64,000 nt of DNA from Methylocapsa aurea (GTDB lineage: Bacteria; Pseudomonadota; Alphaproteobacteria; Rhizobiales; Beijerinckiaceae). The notes beneath the pieces were generated by a model. It had not been told where the DNA came from and searched no databases. It worked only from the letters and a program-made list of their open reading frames with translations. Positions 1 through 7,781 of the stretch are shown here, piece by piece. A program made the translations under genes and the position numbers. The number at the start of each line of letters is the position of its first letter. Position 1 is the first letter of the stretch. The stretch is taken from the NCBI RefSeq assembly GCF_000746085.1, contig NZ_JQKO01000001.1, positions 434,001 through 498,000 of the forward strand, given 5' to 3'.

Positions 1-184
1 GATGCGTTCCGGTTGCGTCCGGTTGCCGCGTCAACGCCTCCGTGCATCTCTCGAAAAACGCCGCGACGCCTGCAGCGTCGTCCGCGACGCTGTTTAGCGC
101 AGAGCTGATCAATAAGATCATTAGGCAAAAGGCGAAGACAATCTGCGCGATCGAATCGCCTTGAAGCGCGCGCGCTTTATGAGA

Positions 185-580
185 TTATCCCTCGGAAGGA
201 ATGCGCTGCATCACCTTTTCGATTTGGCGCACCAAGGTCGGAGCGGCATAGGGCTTTGCCACGAACAGACCTTCATCCGGCATGGCCCCGGCGCCAATGG
301 CACAGCGTCCCGAGGTCACGACAACGCCGATCCTCGGCCAGCAATCATGAATGCGCCAAGCCAGGGCCAGCCCGTCAAGAGATCCCGGCATTTCGATATC
401 GGTAAATACAACCCGAACGTCAGGACGAGCGGCGAGCACGCGCAGCGCCTCGTCGGCATTGCTCGCCAGAAGCACGTCGTAGCCAGCTTGATCAAGTAGA
501 TCCGCGCCCATCATCCGCACGAAAGGCTCGTCCTCGACAACGAGAACCACAGGCGGGATTTTTCTTTGCGTGTGTTCCAT
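185..580 (-). CDS. Single-domain response regulator (CheY-like receiver)
   Basis: Stand-alone phosphoacceptor receiver of 131 residues with no output domain. The acidic pair is seen in VVEDEPF near residue 15, the phospho-acceptor Asp in FTDIEMPG near residue 60, the switch Thr in VVVTSG near 88 and the conserved Lys in VAKPYA near 109. Such proteins receive phosphate from a histidine kinase and act through protein contacts; no kinase is adjacent, so the partner is unknown. It is transcribed away from the hydrolase at 757, leaving a 176-base divergent promoter region. Nothing recognisable was seen in bases 1-184 downstream of it. Confidence 0.85.
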   Translation of the reverse strand: MEHTQRKIPPVVLVVEDEPFVRMMGADLLDQAGYDVLLASNADEALRVLAARPDVRVVFTDIEMPGSLDGLALAWRIHDCWPRIGVVVTSGRCAIGAGAMPDEGLFVAKPYAAPTLVRQIEKVMQRIPSEG

Positions 581-756
581 GCCCGGTTAACAAAGGCATT
601 TCGCTTAGGTTCCTATTTGCTCTTTTCTTGGTAAAAGAAACCTTTCGATGTCATTTTAGGATTGCCGCCCCATTATTATACAGCGTCGCGTTGGTTTGAC
701 TTGGCCGTAAATCTCGCCTTGCGCTGCAAGCGCTGAATCGCCCGTTCGGAGCTTTC

Positions 757-1680
757 ATGATCCTTCCGCAGCTTCCCTTCGAAAGCCGCTTTTTTTCCGG
801 TTACGACGGCCTGATGCTTCATGTCCGGGACTATGGCTCGACGCTCGATCCGGGCCTTCCGGTTGTTTGCTTGCCGGGGCTGACGCGCAATTCTGCTGAT
901 TTCGGCCCGCTTGCGAGCGCCCTAGCCTCCGGCCTTTTCGGGCAGAAGCGGCGCGTGCTCGCCATCGACTACCGCGGCCGGGGCCTTTCCGCTTACGATC
1001 GGGATTGGCGGAACTACAGCCTCCCAGTTGAAAACAACGATCTTTTGAGCGTTCTCACGGCGGCCGGAATAGACCGCGCCGCCTTCGTTGGAACGTCGCG
1101 CGGCGGACTGCATGCGATGCTATTATCGGCCAGCCGGCCGGCGATCATTCGCGCCGTCGTGCTGAACGACATCGGCCCCGTCGTGGAGCCGCGCGGAATG
1201 GCGCGGATCCGCAGCTATGTCGGCAAACTTCCCGCCCCGCTTTCCATCGCCGACGCAATTGATCTTCTCAAACGGCTCATGAGCCAACAATTCAAGGGCC
1301 TCAGCGAAGCGGATTGGGCGGCTTATGCAAAGATCACTTTCGCCCAATCCAACGGGCGCCTTAGCGCGCGCTACGATCCAAAACTGATGAAGCCGCTCCA
1401 ATATCTCGACCTAGAGCAGCCGTTGCCCAGTTACTGGCCGCAATTCGATGGTTTGCGCAATGTGCCCTTGCTGATCTTCAGAGGCGAAAACTCGGACGTT
1501 CTTTCTGTCCAAACCCTCGGCGAAATGGCGCAGCGCCATCGCGCCTGCGAAATCCACGTCGTCAAGGGCCAAGGCCATCCGCCGCTTCTCATCGACGCGG
1601 ACTCGATCGGCCGGATCTGCGATTTCGTCGCCAAGTGCGACATGCAATCGCAGCGCGCGCCAAGCGAAATCACGGCCTAA
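757..1680 (+). CDS. Alpha/beta hydrolase fold protein
   Basis: A 307-residue alpha/beta hydrolase. Seen: the oxyanion-hole region LPGLTRNSADF near residues 39-49, the nucleophile elbow GTSRGG (Ser114), a candidate acid Asp in the ENSDVLS segment near 247, and the catalytic His in GQGHPPLL near 275. The fold family covers esterases, haloperoxidase-like enzymes, lactonases and meta-cleavage hydrolases; the substrate cannot be read from sequence. No signal peptide is seen, so it is likely cytoplasmic. It appears monocistronic: tRNA-Phe follows after a 210-base gap. Confidence 0.85.
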   Translation: MILPQLPFESRFFSGYDGLMLHVRDYGSTLDPGLPVVCLPGLTRNSADFGPLASALASGLFGQKRRVLAIDYRGRGLSAYDRDWRNYSLPVENNDLLSVLTAAGIDRAAFVGTSRGGLHAMLLSASRPAIIRAVVLNDIGPVVEPRGMARIRSYVGKLPAPLSIADAIDLLKRLMSQQFKGLSEADWAAYAKITFAQSNGRLSARYDPKLMKPLQYLDLEQPLPSYWPQFDGLRNVPLLIFRGENSDVLSVQTLGEMAQRHRACEIHVVKGQGHPPLLIDADSIGRICDFVAKCDMQSQRAPSEITA

Positions 1681-1890
1681 GCGCCACCGCTGCTTAAACG
1701 TCTCCGAACTGGCGCTGGCGAAGGCCGCGGGCTCGGCGCAGCGCATCCTCGCGGCGAAAGACAGCGCGGCGCCAGCGCGACAATTCGGCTTCCACCTGTC
1801 CGCTCCATTCAAACGCACGCGGCGCTAGACAATCGCGGCATCGTTCCATTATAACGCGCTCAGCGTCGGAGTCGGCTTGGCCCTGGCGAT

Positions 1891-1966
1891 GCCCAGGTAG
1901 CTCAGTTGGTAGAGCATGCGACTGAAAATCGCAGTGTCGGTGGTTCGATTCCGCCCCTGGGCACCA
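1891..1966 (+). tRNA. tRNA-Phe (GAA)
   Basis: A 76-base cloverleaf with encoded CCA. The 7-bp acceptor stem GCCCAGG/CCTGGGC is perfect, the D arm reads GCTCAGTTGGTAGAGC, the anticodon stem is TGCGA/TCGCA around loop CTGAAAA (anticodon GAA), and the T loop is TTCGATT. It marks the left edge of an accessory stretch that ends at tRNA-Arg (6326-6402). Confidence 0.97.
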
Positions 1967-2314
1967 GCAAACTCAAAAGCTTAGCCAATTCATGACAGCT
2001 CGGTTAGATGCTGTGCTGGACAGAGTTACCTGCGGTTTGACTCGCTTCCGTAGGTCCTGCGCCGGTCCATCGAATGACAATGTCATCTAGCTTTTGTTTT
2101 AACCTGCGACACGACTAGGTCCGAGCCGTGCTTTGCACCGTCCTCGGCCGCTATGTAGGTCGCCCTGACCTGCTCCTGGTTTGAGGCAGCGAAAATTGCC
2201 CGCATTTACGGCGCATCATCGATCGTCAAAATGAACTGCCCTGCGATCCTGGCGAGCTGATCCGCCAAGCGATCGAAATCGACGCGAGCAAATGCTCATT
2301 CCAGTACCAAACAC
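1967..2314. other. Gap after tRNA-Phe, possible gene remnant
   Basis: About 350 bases between tRNA-Phe and the glycosyltransferase-like gene. I see no full-length gene, terminator or repeat. The only coding-like stretch is a 40-codon minus-strand frame at 2083-2205, listed separately. Sequence just 3' of a tRNA is a usual place for integrated-element debris, but no integrase and no copy of the tRNA 3' end was found. Confidence 0.4.
2083..2205 (-). CDS. Possible 40-residue ORF or gene remnant
   Basis: Read on the minus strand, the frame starts MRAIFAASNQEQVRATYIAA and ends in QVKTKAR before TGA, with a balanced soluble-protein composition. There is no Shine-Dalgarno, and a TAA directly precedes the ATG in the same frame, so it may be the tail of a decayed gene rather than a working one. 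I do not recognise a family. Confidence 0.22.
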   Translation of the reverse strand: MRAIFAASNQEQVRATYIAAEDGAKHGSDLVVSQVKTKAR

Positions 2315-2836
2315 CTAACCGATGCGCCGCGCCCGCGTTCGCAAGGTCACGGCCGGACGGATGAAATGGACAAGCCTCCGAAACCGACTGGAGGGCGCGC
2401 GCAGGCAAGATGCGCGCGGCGCGATCAAGCCTGCGACGGGCGCCAAACCGGGAAAAAGCCGTTCCGCCAAGGTTTCTGGGGCCGCGCGCAGACCCGCCGC
2501 GCGACCGCCGCCGCCCAGTAAAAAATCGCCAGCCTCTTCGATGAACCCTGATTCCGGCGCGCGACCGGACCGGAGCAACAGCAGATCGGGGCCGCGCGCC
2601 GCTTCGATCGCCTGGCGAAGCCAATCCGCCTCGCCAGGAGCTTCAATCAGCGCGCAGCCTGCATGATCGGCGATCGCGCCAAGTCCCTCACCCGCCGGCC
2701 CGGCAATCGCGACATCGCCGAGGAGGCCTTCGACATTGGCGGAGACGAGCGAACCCAGCGTCCGCACCAAATTTTCGAGCAAATCGCGGGCGCGCCGATC
2801 AGAGTCTTCTTCGCAAAAAACAACGGTTGAAAGCAT
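2315..2836 (-). CDS. Degenerate GT2-like glycosyltransferase fold protein
   Basis: The start MLSTVVFCEED at 2836 is preferred over longer frames because it matches the opening beta strand of GT-A proteins. The body (about 173 residues) follows the family-2 plan seen in small Rhizobiales proteins annotated as glycosyl transferase: a VEGLLGDVAIAG strand, an AIADHAGCALIEAP strand-helix near residue 50, and DLLLLRSGRAPESGFIEEA near 85, where a normal GT2 enzyme has the DxD nucleotide-sugar motif. Here the DxD is missing, so catalysis is doubtful. No neighbour explains it. The family assignment rests on pattern memory. Confidence 0.5.
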   Translation of the reverse strand: MLSTVVFCEEDSDRRARDLLENLVRTLGSLVSANVEGLLGDVAIAGPAGEGLGAIADHAGCALIEAPGEADWLRQAIEAARGPDLLLLRSGRAPESGFIEEAGDFLLGGGGRAAGLRAAPETLAERLFPGLAPVAGLIAPRASCLRAPSSRFRRLVHFIRPAVTLRTRARRIG

Positions 2837-2984
2837 GGAAGGATGCGCGCTCAAAGCTCTTAGTTGAACTTGCCTCGACCAATCTCTAAAGCATGACCGA
2901 AAATCATTGTCTTGTCGCGCTCTCTCGCCGCAAACCATTTAAGGTCAGCAACCCTATTTTTAGCTCCGAAGCCACATCATCAAA

Positions 2985-3365
2985 ATGAACACTCTCTTCG
3001 TTCTCGCAACCGAAACCGGAAAAATCGGCCCACTGGATGGCCCGTTCACCCTTTCCGCGAACGAGGGTGGCGGCGCTGGCCGGGACGACGCCGATCTCCT
3101 GAACATCGTCGTAGGGTTTGTGCGCATGGTCGCGGCCGGCGTATCGAGCTATAACAAGACAGCCATCGAAGATTCGAGCAACTTGAAGTCTTACGCCGGC
3201 GAATGTTTCGACGAATTGAAATCCGAGGAGCCCGAGGCGGCCGCTCGGCTCGAAAATCTGACGTTCGATTGCCGCCGCCTTCCGCCAATTGTCAAAGGCC
3301 ATCCGATCTGGAAACTCGATCGCGCGATCCTGCGGACGCTTCCTGGCGCCGCCTTCGTCGATTGA
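2985..3365 (+). CDS. Hypothetical protein convergent with vsr
   Basis: A 126-residue frame beginning MNTLFVLATETGKIGPLDGP and ending GAAFVD. Composition is that of a soluble acidic protein without membrane segments, and it looks more protein-like than the overlapping minus-strand frame. No clear Shine-Dalgarno precedes the ATG. It ends 22 bases from the 3' end of vsr, so it could belong to the dcm-vsr module, but I recognise no nuclease motif and it is short for a restriction enzyme. Function unknown. Confidence 0.4.
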   Translation: MNTLFVLATETGKIGPLDGPFTLSANEGGGAGRDDADLLNIVVGFVRMVAAGVSSYNKTAIEDSSNLKSYAGECFDELKSEEPEAAARLENLTFDCRRLPPIVKGHPIWKLDRAILRTLPGAAFVD

Positions 3366-3387
3366 GCGCCGCACCAAGGCGACCGCA

Positions 3388-3843
3388 TCAGGTCAAGAAA
3401 TCAGCCAGCCGGGCGCGCAGCGGCTCGACTTCCTTGGTCTCACATTCCCAGATGGTCAGCACATCCCAACCGGCCGCGGCGAGCGCCGCATGGGCCTTGA
3501 CGTCGCGCGCCTTATTGCCCGCGATCTTGGCGCTCCAATAGGATGCATTGGCTTTGGGCTGGCGATCCCCCCGCTTGCAGTCATGGCCATGCCAAAAGCA
3601 GCCATTCACAAAAATCACTTTTCGGCGGCTGACGAAGACAAGATCGGGATTGCCGGGCAGAGCCTTTCGGTGGAGCCGGAACCGGAAACCGAGACGATGC
3701 GCAAGCGAGCGGACAACCTTTTCAGGCCGCGTATTCGTCGATTTCACCGCGCGCATGATGGCGCTGCGGGCCGGATCAGGCGGCGTTGGCTTCGATTTCA
3801 ACGGAGGTCTCGTTGGCTGGGCGATAGAAGCGACGTTCCTCAC
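3388..3843 (-). CDS. vsr: Very short patch repair endonuclease Vsr
   Basis: DNA mismatch endonuclease that nicks 5' of T in T:G mismatches arising from deaminated 5-methylcytosine. In 151 residues it shows RSAIMRAVKSTNTRPE near 26-41, the catalytic Asp67 in LPGNPDLVF, the zinc/active-site block GCFWHGHDC (Cys82, His85, His87, Cys89) and the last zinc ligand Cys134 in IWEC. These match the E. coli Vsr ligands and active site. The start overlaps the stop of the dcm gene by 4 bases, so the two are translationally coupled, as expected for a repair partner. Confidence 0.95.
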   Translation of the reverse strand: MRNVASIAQPTRPPLKSKPTPPDPARSAIMRAVKSTNTRPEKVVRSLAHRLGFRFRLHRKALPGNPDLVFVSRRKVIFVNGCFWHGHDCKRGDRQPKANASYWSAKIAGNKARDVKAHAALAAAGWDVLTIWECETKEVEPLRARLADFLT

Positions 3844-4982
3844 GCGGCGGCGGGAAAAGACGCGCCTCTCCCGCCCAGAATCGGCTCAAGCAAGTGCTCG
3901 GCAAGGTATCGGACGACCGGAACAGCGACGCCATCGCCGGTCAAGTGATAGGCTTCGTTATAATTGAGCGGCAGCAGATAATCGTCAGGCAGGCCCATCA
4001 GTCGAGCGGTCTCGCGCGCAGAGATCAGGCGGGAGCTGACCCTCTCGCCCTCGACCACCAGAATCATTTGACGGCTCGAGCCACCCGCGGGCGTGCGCAA
4101 ACAACCGGAGAGTCCATCGAAACGCACTTCGGCGCGTTGAATCTTGACGCCGGTTTCATCGAAGCGCGTGCGTTTGTAGACGCAGCCGACGACGCGCCGC
4201 CGCGCCGCCTTGGCCCTCTCGACTTTGCGAAGATTGACATCGCTCATCAGCCCGAGCAGCCGTCGCGTCTCCGTGGGCGTGCGCCAGGATACGCCGCTTG
4301 GCTCATCCTCAATCAGGTCCGCCAGCGCCGCGTTGCGAGCCGCCGGGGCCGGCATACTCCACCAGATCCAGGAATCCTTGACCTCCGAGGGCAGCGCCGC
4401 AAAAGCATTTTGGAGCGCTGGAGGATGCCAGATCGACGGAGCGACGGCTCGCGAGCACAGCGGTATGCAAACGCCCTTGCGAACGCCAACGACAAACAGG
4501 CGCGGGCGCGATTGCGGCAGGAACAGAGCGGCGTCCATGATCATGGCGCCGCAGGCATAGCCGGCATCATGGAACTGGCTGCAGATGGCGGCGAAATCCC
4601 GGCCATTATGCGATGTCAACGCGCCATTCACGTTTTCAAGCACGATCAGATCTGGCGCGCGGCCTTCCTCGATCAACTCCCACATCACAGTCCAGAAGGC
4701 ATAAAAGGTCCCGCTCCGCGCGCCATTAAGACCAGCCCCGCCTCCCGCCAAGGAAAGATCCTGGCAGGGAAAAGACGCCCAGGCCAAATCGGCGGTTTTC
4801 GGAAGATCGGCGGATTGCAGGAGACGGATGTCGCCGGTCTTGAGTTCGCGCGATCCCCAGTTGAGTCGATAGATGGCGCTCTTCTTCGGATTGAAATCAT
4901 TCGCGAAAAGGCAGTTCCAATTGCGCCCAAGGCCGGCTCGCGCCATCCCGCCGCCAGCGAAAAACTCATAGAAGCCGCGCAT
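3840..4982 (-). CDS. dcm: DNA (cytosine-5) methyltransferase
   Basis: A 380-residue C5-methyltransferase using S-adenosylmethionine. Motif I is EFFAGGGMARAGLG (residues 6-19), motif IV with the catalytic cysteine is FPCQDLS (Cys73), motif VI is ENVNG (116-120), motif VIII is QSRPRLF (157-163), a target-recognition region follows, and motifs IX/X lie near ETARLMGLPDDY and GDGVAVPVV. The recognition site cannot be read. The downstream overlapping vsr gene suggests its methylated site is a mutation hotspot needing repair. No restriction endonuclease is adjacent, so it may be a solitary methyltransferase or the remnant of an R-M system. Confidence 0.93.
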   Translation of the reverse strand: MRGFYEFFAGGGMARAGLGRNWNCLFANDFNPKKSAIYRLNWGSRELKTGDIRLLQSADLPKTADLAWASFPCQDLSLAGGGAGLNGARSGTFYAFWTVMWELIEEGRAPDLIVLENVNGALTSHNGRDFAAICSQFHDAGYACGAMIMDAALFLPQSRPRLFVVGVRKGVCIPLCSRAVAPSIWHPPALQNAFAALPSEVKDSWIWWSMPAPAARNAALADLIEDEPSGVSWRTPTETRRLLGLMSDVNLRKVERAKAARRRVVGCVYKRTRFDETGVKIQRAEVRFDGLSGCLRTPAGGSSRQMILVVEGERVSSRLISARETARLMGLPDDYLLPLNYNEAYHLTGDGVAVPVVRYLAEHLLEPILGGRGASFPAAA

Positions 4983-5052
4983 GAGCCAATTCTCCCGGGG
5001 CGACTATGCCTTCATTTGGCTGATTCGCGAACCGGGGCGCTGAGAAACTGCC

Positions 5053-5874
5053 TCATGCCGGCTTTTTGAAATAAAGCCCCGTAAGAAACGGTAGGAACTC
5101 ATGAGGATGGAAAGGAACGTAGCAATCGAGTTCATAAACGCCCCATCGATCCTTCAGCCTATATCCGGCCTGCTCGAAATATCCGATGAAATCGGCTTCA
5201 TTATAGACCCTGTACGGGCAGATCGAAGGACCGAAGTTTTGCAGCGTCCAATAGGAGTTTCCCTGCGTGAGAGGAACCTTGTTCAAGATCACATGGGGAG
5301 GATTTGTCGCTCGGAGTTCGAGCAGGCCGGGAACGGATTGCTTCATGTATTGGAGGGAGCCCAACGCGAGGAGAACATCGCCATCGGGGACTGCCTCCAG
5401 AGCGGTCTCGAATTCGATGCTGGCGGCAGCCTCCCGCTTCGCCACGCACCTGCCTTGTTCGGCAATCCGTGGAACCTCGACCACGATCCACCGCAGGTCG
5501 GCCGGTTGGTGCGCGTACCGACGGAATCCATAGTAGGTCAGCCCGATGCTGCCGCCATAATCAATAACTATACTCCCTTCGTGAAGGAGCTGCGATAACC
5601 AGAAAAACACAGGATAGGTTCCAGCCCTAATCGGACTGATGTTATCGACCCACATCGCGGCCGCCCCATCATTATCCCATCCCGCGGCGCGCCAAGATGG
5701 GAGGTCAGCAAATGCCTCCTCGTAAGTATTGTAAACGCCGTAATAGAGACCGCTACTATCTCGGCGAGACATCGCCCAGTGCTTATAGGCGCGTTCGAGA
5801 AATGGCGCGCGACCGATCCACGCGCCGACGACAGTATCGCCAAGAACCACTTTCGCGAACGACCGTGCGTTCAT
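5053..5874 (-). CDS. Putative methyltransferase, TIGR04325 (LIC12133) type
   Basis: A 273-residue protein resembling the TIGR04325 putative methyltransferases often found in surface-polysaccharide loci. Seen: an N-terminal SGLYYGVYNTYEEAFADL segment, a glycine-rich strand IVIDYGGSIGLTYYGF near 120 taking the place of the SAM-binding loop, a VVEVPRI strand near 150, and VLLALGSLQYM near 185. Base composition is visibly less GC-rich than the flanks. It stands alone, 70 bases upstream of dcm and on the same strand. The sugar-modification role is inference from family context. Confidence 0.75.
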   Translation of the reverse strand: MNARSFAKVVLGDTVVGAWIGRAPFLERAYKHWAMSRRDSSGLYYGVYNTYEEAFADLPSWRAAGWDNDGAAAMWVDNISPIRAGTYPVFFWLSQLLHEGSIVIDYGGSIGLTYYGFRRYAHQPADLRWIVVEVPRIAEQGRCVAKREAAASIEFETALEAVPDGDVLLALGSLQYMKQSVPGLLELRATNPPHVILNKVPLTQGNSYWTLQNFGPSICPYRVYNEADFIGYFEQAGYRLKDRWGVYELDCYVPFHPHEFLPFLTGLYFKKPA

Positions 5875-6110
5875 GTCATCAGCGCCCCATCATTGGTTGA
5901 AGCCACCGCTTCGTTTGAACAGCTTTTCTTATTCGATAGTTCAAAGTCGTAAAAATATGGAGCCGTGGAGAGGGACCGCTTGAATTTGTGAGCTGGTTTA
6001 ATTCCCAAACGCAGCGAAACGTTCCAGTCAACTCTTGCAGCTCTGGGCTGAGCGTAATGTTTTCACTACCGGTCGGGCGCGTCGAATGGTTGTGCCGCGG
6101 CGAAAACGCG

Positions 6111-6120
6111 AGGAGGAGGT
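6111..6120 (+). promoter_or_regulatory. Strong Shine-Dalgarno for the 32-residue ORF
   Basis: AGGAGGAGGT lies directly upstream of ATG 6124. The first AGGAGG is 7 bases from the start codon, near-ideal spacing. It is among the strongest ribosome binding sites in the window and is the main reason for calling the small ORF. Confidence 0.6.
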
Positions 6121-6123
6121 AAG

Positions 6124-6222
6124 ATGACGCGTCGAAACGCAGCCATCACGAACTCCATTGGGTTCGCGAGCATGGCATTCACGATTTGGATGGTAGCGGG
6201 TGCAATGATATTTCCGGCGTGA
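6124..6222 (+). CDS. Small single-pass membrane peptide, 32 residues
   Basis: The frame begins MTRRNAAITN and ends AMIFPA before TGA. The basic N-terminus (RR) followed by a hydrophobic stretch of roughly 20 residues (IGFASMAFTIWMVAG onward) predicts one membrane helix with N-in orientation. Evidence for translation is the AGGAGGAGGT sequence at optimal spacing. It lies 100 bases from tRNA-Arg on the opposite strand and has no partner gene. It could also be a leader peptide, but no gene follows on this strand. No family recognised. Confidence 0.5.
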   Translation: MTRRNAAITNSIGFASMAFTIWMVAGAMIFPA

Positions 6223-6325
6223 TCGCCGCCCGCCGCCAAGGCAAACCCGAGGGTGCCGCTTGACCTAGATCGCGACCGGCGAAGCCTTAAGCCAAGGGCT
6301 GTGCGCGAAATGCAGCTAATTTCAT

Positions 6326-6402
6326 TGGCGGCCCCGGCAGGGTTCGAACCTGCGACCTGCCGCTTAGAAGGCGGCTGCTCTATCCAGCTGAGCTACGGGG
6401 TC
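6326..6402 (-). tRNA. tRNA-Arg (TCT)
   Basis: A cloverleaf on the minus strand with encoded CCA. The anticodon arm is CCGCC-TTCTAAG-CGGC with anticodon TCT, the D arm is GCTCAGCTGGATAGAGC and the T arm is GCAGG-TTCGAAC-CCTGC. The acceptor stem has one A-C mismatch at the second pair (GACCCCG against CGGGGCC). It reads AGA codons, rare in this GC-rich genome. Confidence 0.95.
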
Positions 6403-6423
6403 GAGCCGATGTTCGTCTCTGTC

Positions 6424-6729
6424 TCAATGGGTCCATTGGCCGAGACGGGTCGATTTGAAATTATCCGAGTAGGAGAGGATTTTGCGCGGGCTGGGCTTTG
6501 GCTCCTCGACCTTGTAGTCCAAGCCGTTCCTCTGGGCATAGGCGATCGCCTCGTCCTTGTCGGAAAAATGCAAGCGGACCTGGCTGTTCATGTCGCCCGA
6601 GCTCGTCCAGCCCATCAGAGGATCGATCTCGCGCGCGGAGGCGGGCTCGAATTCGAGAACCCAAAGCTTGGCTCTGGCTGAGCCGGACTGCGTCGCGGTC
6701 TTGGCGGGGCGGTAAATCCGTGCGGTCAT
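6424..6729 (-). CDS. Complex I accessory subunit, NDUFS4-like (ETC complex I)
   Basis: About 101 residues, matching the alphaproteobacterial ancestor of the mitochondrial 18-kDa NDUFS4 subunit of NADH:ubiquinone oxidoreductase. The family pattern is seen in MTARIYRPAKTATQSG at the N-terminus, then WVLEFEP, DPLMGWTSSGDM, VRLHFSDKDEAIAYA and the C-terminal KPSPRKILSYSDNF. I chose the ATG at 6729 because homologues start at MTARIY; an in-frame ATG lies four codons upstream at 6741. It sits between tRNA-Arg and tRNA-Pro, away from nuo genes, as is normal for this gene. Confidence 0.9.
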   Translation of the reverse strand: MTARIYRPAKTATQSGSARAKLWVLEFEPASAREIDPLMGWTSSGDMNSQVRLHFSDKDEAIAYAQRNGLDYKVEEPKPSPRKILSYSDNFKSTRLGQWTH

Positions 6730-6797
6730 GAGGGCATCCAAATTTCGCGCGAACGCTCTGTCAATAGAATAACGCGAGGCCCATCGCGCAACTCGGA

Positions 6798-6874
6798 TGG
6801 TCGGGGCAGCAGGATTCGAACCTGCGACCTGAAGTACCCAAAACTTCCGCGCTACCAGGCTGCGCTATACCCCG
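6798..6874 (-). tRNA. tRNA-Pro (TGG)
   Basis: A 77-base cloverleaf on the minus strand with encoded CCA. Acceptor CGGGGTA/TGCCCCG shows the C1-G72 pair typical of bacterial tRNA-Pro. The anticodon loop TTTTGGG gives anticodon TGG, and the T arm is GCAGG-TTCGAAT-CCTGC. Confidence 0.96.
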
Positions 6875-7062
6875 CATGGCGAAATGGCCCTTGCTCTCTC
6901 GTCGCGCTATTCGCTATCACGCGGCGCCGGCGCGAACAAGTTCCAGCGGCGCTTTAAGGGCGCGGTTTAGCAACCTTCCCTAGGGCAATCCAAAAAGCGT
7001 CGCCGCCGCACATTCGCCATCCGACGGAAGCGCGTGCAAAATGGCGACGCCGGGAGTCCCGT

Positions 7063-7665
7063 TCACTTGGAAAAAGCGGGATGCCGCACGCTGTCGCCGA
7101 TCTTCAAGCCGATTTTGGCTGCGCCGCCGGCGTTGAGCTCGATAACGCCATAGGCCGGCGCGCCGGAGGGAATAATCCTTTCCGAGAAGGGCTCGGTATT
7201 TTCGGCAAGCCCGACCACCCTGCCCGTCCTGGCGATGAAAATCATGTCGAGCGGCAAATAAGTGTTCTTCATCCACATCGCCACCGGCCGCTCGGAGTCG
7301 AAAATAAACAGCATGCCGCGATCTTGCGGCATGCTCCTGCGGAACATGAGGCCTCGCTGTCGCTGCGACTCGGTGCGCATCACCTCGACGGAAAAGGGGT
7401 GCGGCCCGCTGGCGGTGACGATCTCGAGCGGCTCGAGCCGGTCGCGGGCCTCATTGATCCCGGGTTCGGCGCATCCCGGCCGGATCGCCCCAAGCAGCAG
7501 CGCCGCGAACAGGGCTAGCGGAATAAGCCGCAGCCTCGACCCGTTGGCGCGGCGCGCGCGCCCCCACCCCTTCAGCGAAGGCAATCGCCAAGTCCATTGG
7601 TCTATCACGTCATCCCTCTCACCAACCCGCTCCGTTTCGGCGGGAGGCTCAAACCTTGGCCGCAC
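7063..7665 (-). CDS. DUF192 family exported protein
   Basis: The C-terminal 120 residues match DUF192: FSVEVMRTESQRQRGLMFR, RGMLFIFDSERPVAMWMKNT, LPLDMIFIARTGRVV and the ending GVIELNAGGAAKIGLKIGD. Before it is a hydrophobic segment LIPLALFAALLLGAIRPGCA near residues 47-66 that looks like a signal peptide, so the protein is probably periplasmic. The true start may be an internal one closer to that segment; the first 40 residues look doubtful. Function of the family is unknown. It follows the cold-shock gene on the same strand by 116 bases, an order common in Rhizobiales. Confidence 0.85.
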   Translation of the reverse strand: MRPRFEPPAETERVGERDDVIDQWTWRLPSLKGWGRARRANGSRLRLIPLALFAALLLGAIRPGCAEPGINEARDRLEPLEIVTASGPHPFSVEVMRTESQRQRGLMFRRSMPQDRGMLFIFDSERPVAMWMKNTYLPLDMIFIARTGRVVGLAENTEPFSERIIPSGAPAYGVIELNAGGAAKIGLKIGDSVRHPAFSK

Positions 7666-7781
7666 GCATTTACCCTGCCGGACTCTTGCCGGATTTCTTG
7701 AGCAACGGCAATTGCGCAGAGCGCGAACCGCCCATCCGCAAGCGGCGCCTCAAGCCGGCAAATCAGCGCGCGTGTCGCACG

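Larger units (their letters stand above)
5875..6325. other. Gap before tRNA-Arg holding one small ORF
   Basis: About 450 bases. The part near 5900-6060 is AT-richer than average and carries no frame I would call. The only supported gene is the 32-residue ORF at 6124-6222 with its strong ribosome binding site. No repeat or terminator was recognised. Confidence 0.5.

Noticed and set aside
2904-3377. A 157-residue minus-strand frame overlapping the hypothetical gene at 2985-3365
   Set aside because: The plus-strand frame has a more natural composition and start; evidence is modest for both, but they cannot easily both be real.
3894-5069. Long open frame antisense to dcm
   Set aside because: The minus-strand frame has every cytosine methyltransferase motif; the plus-strand frame has no recognisable feature.
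1891-6402. Classic integrated element with att sites at tRNA-Phe or tRNA-Arg
   Set aside because: I found no integrase gene and no duplicated tRNA 3' end in the interval; only the content suggests transfer.
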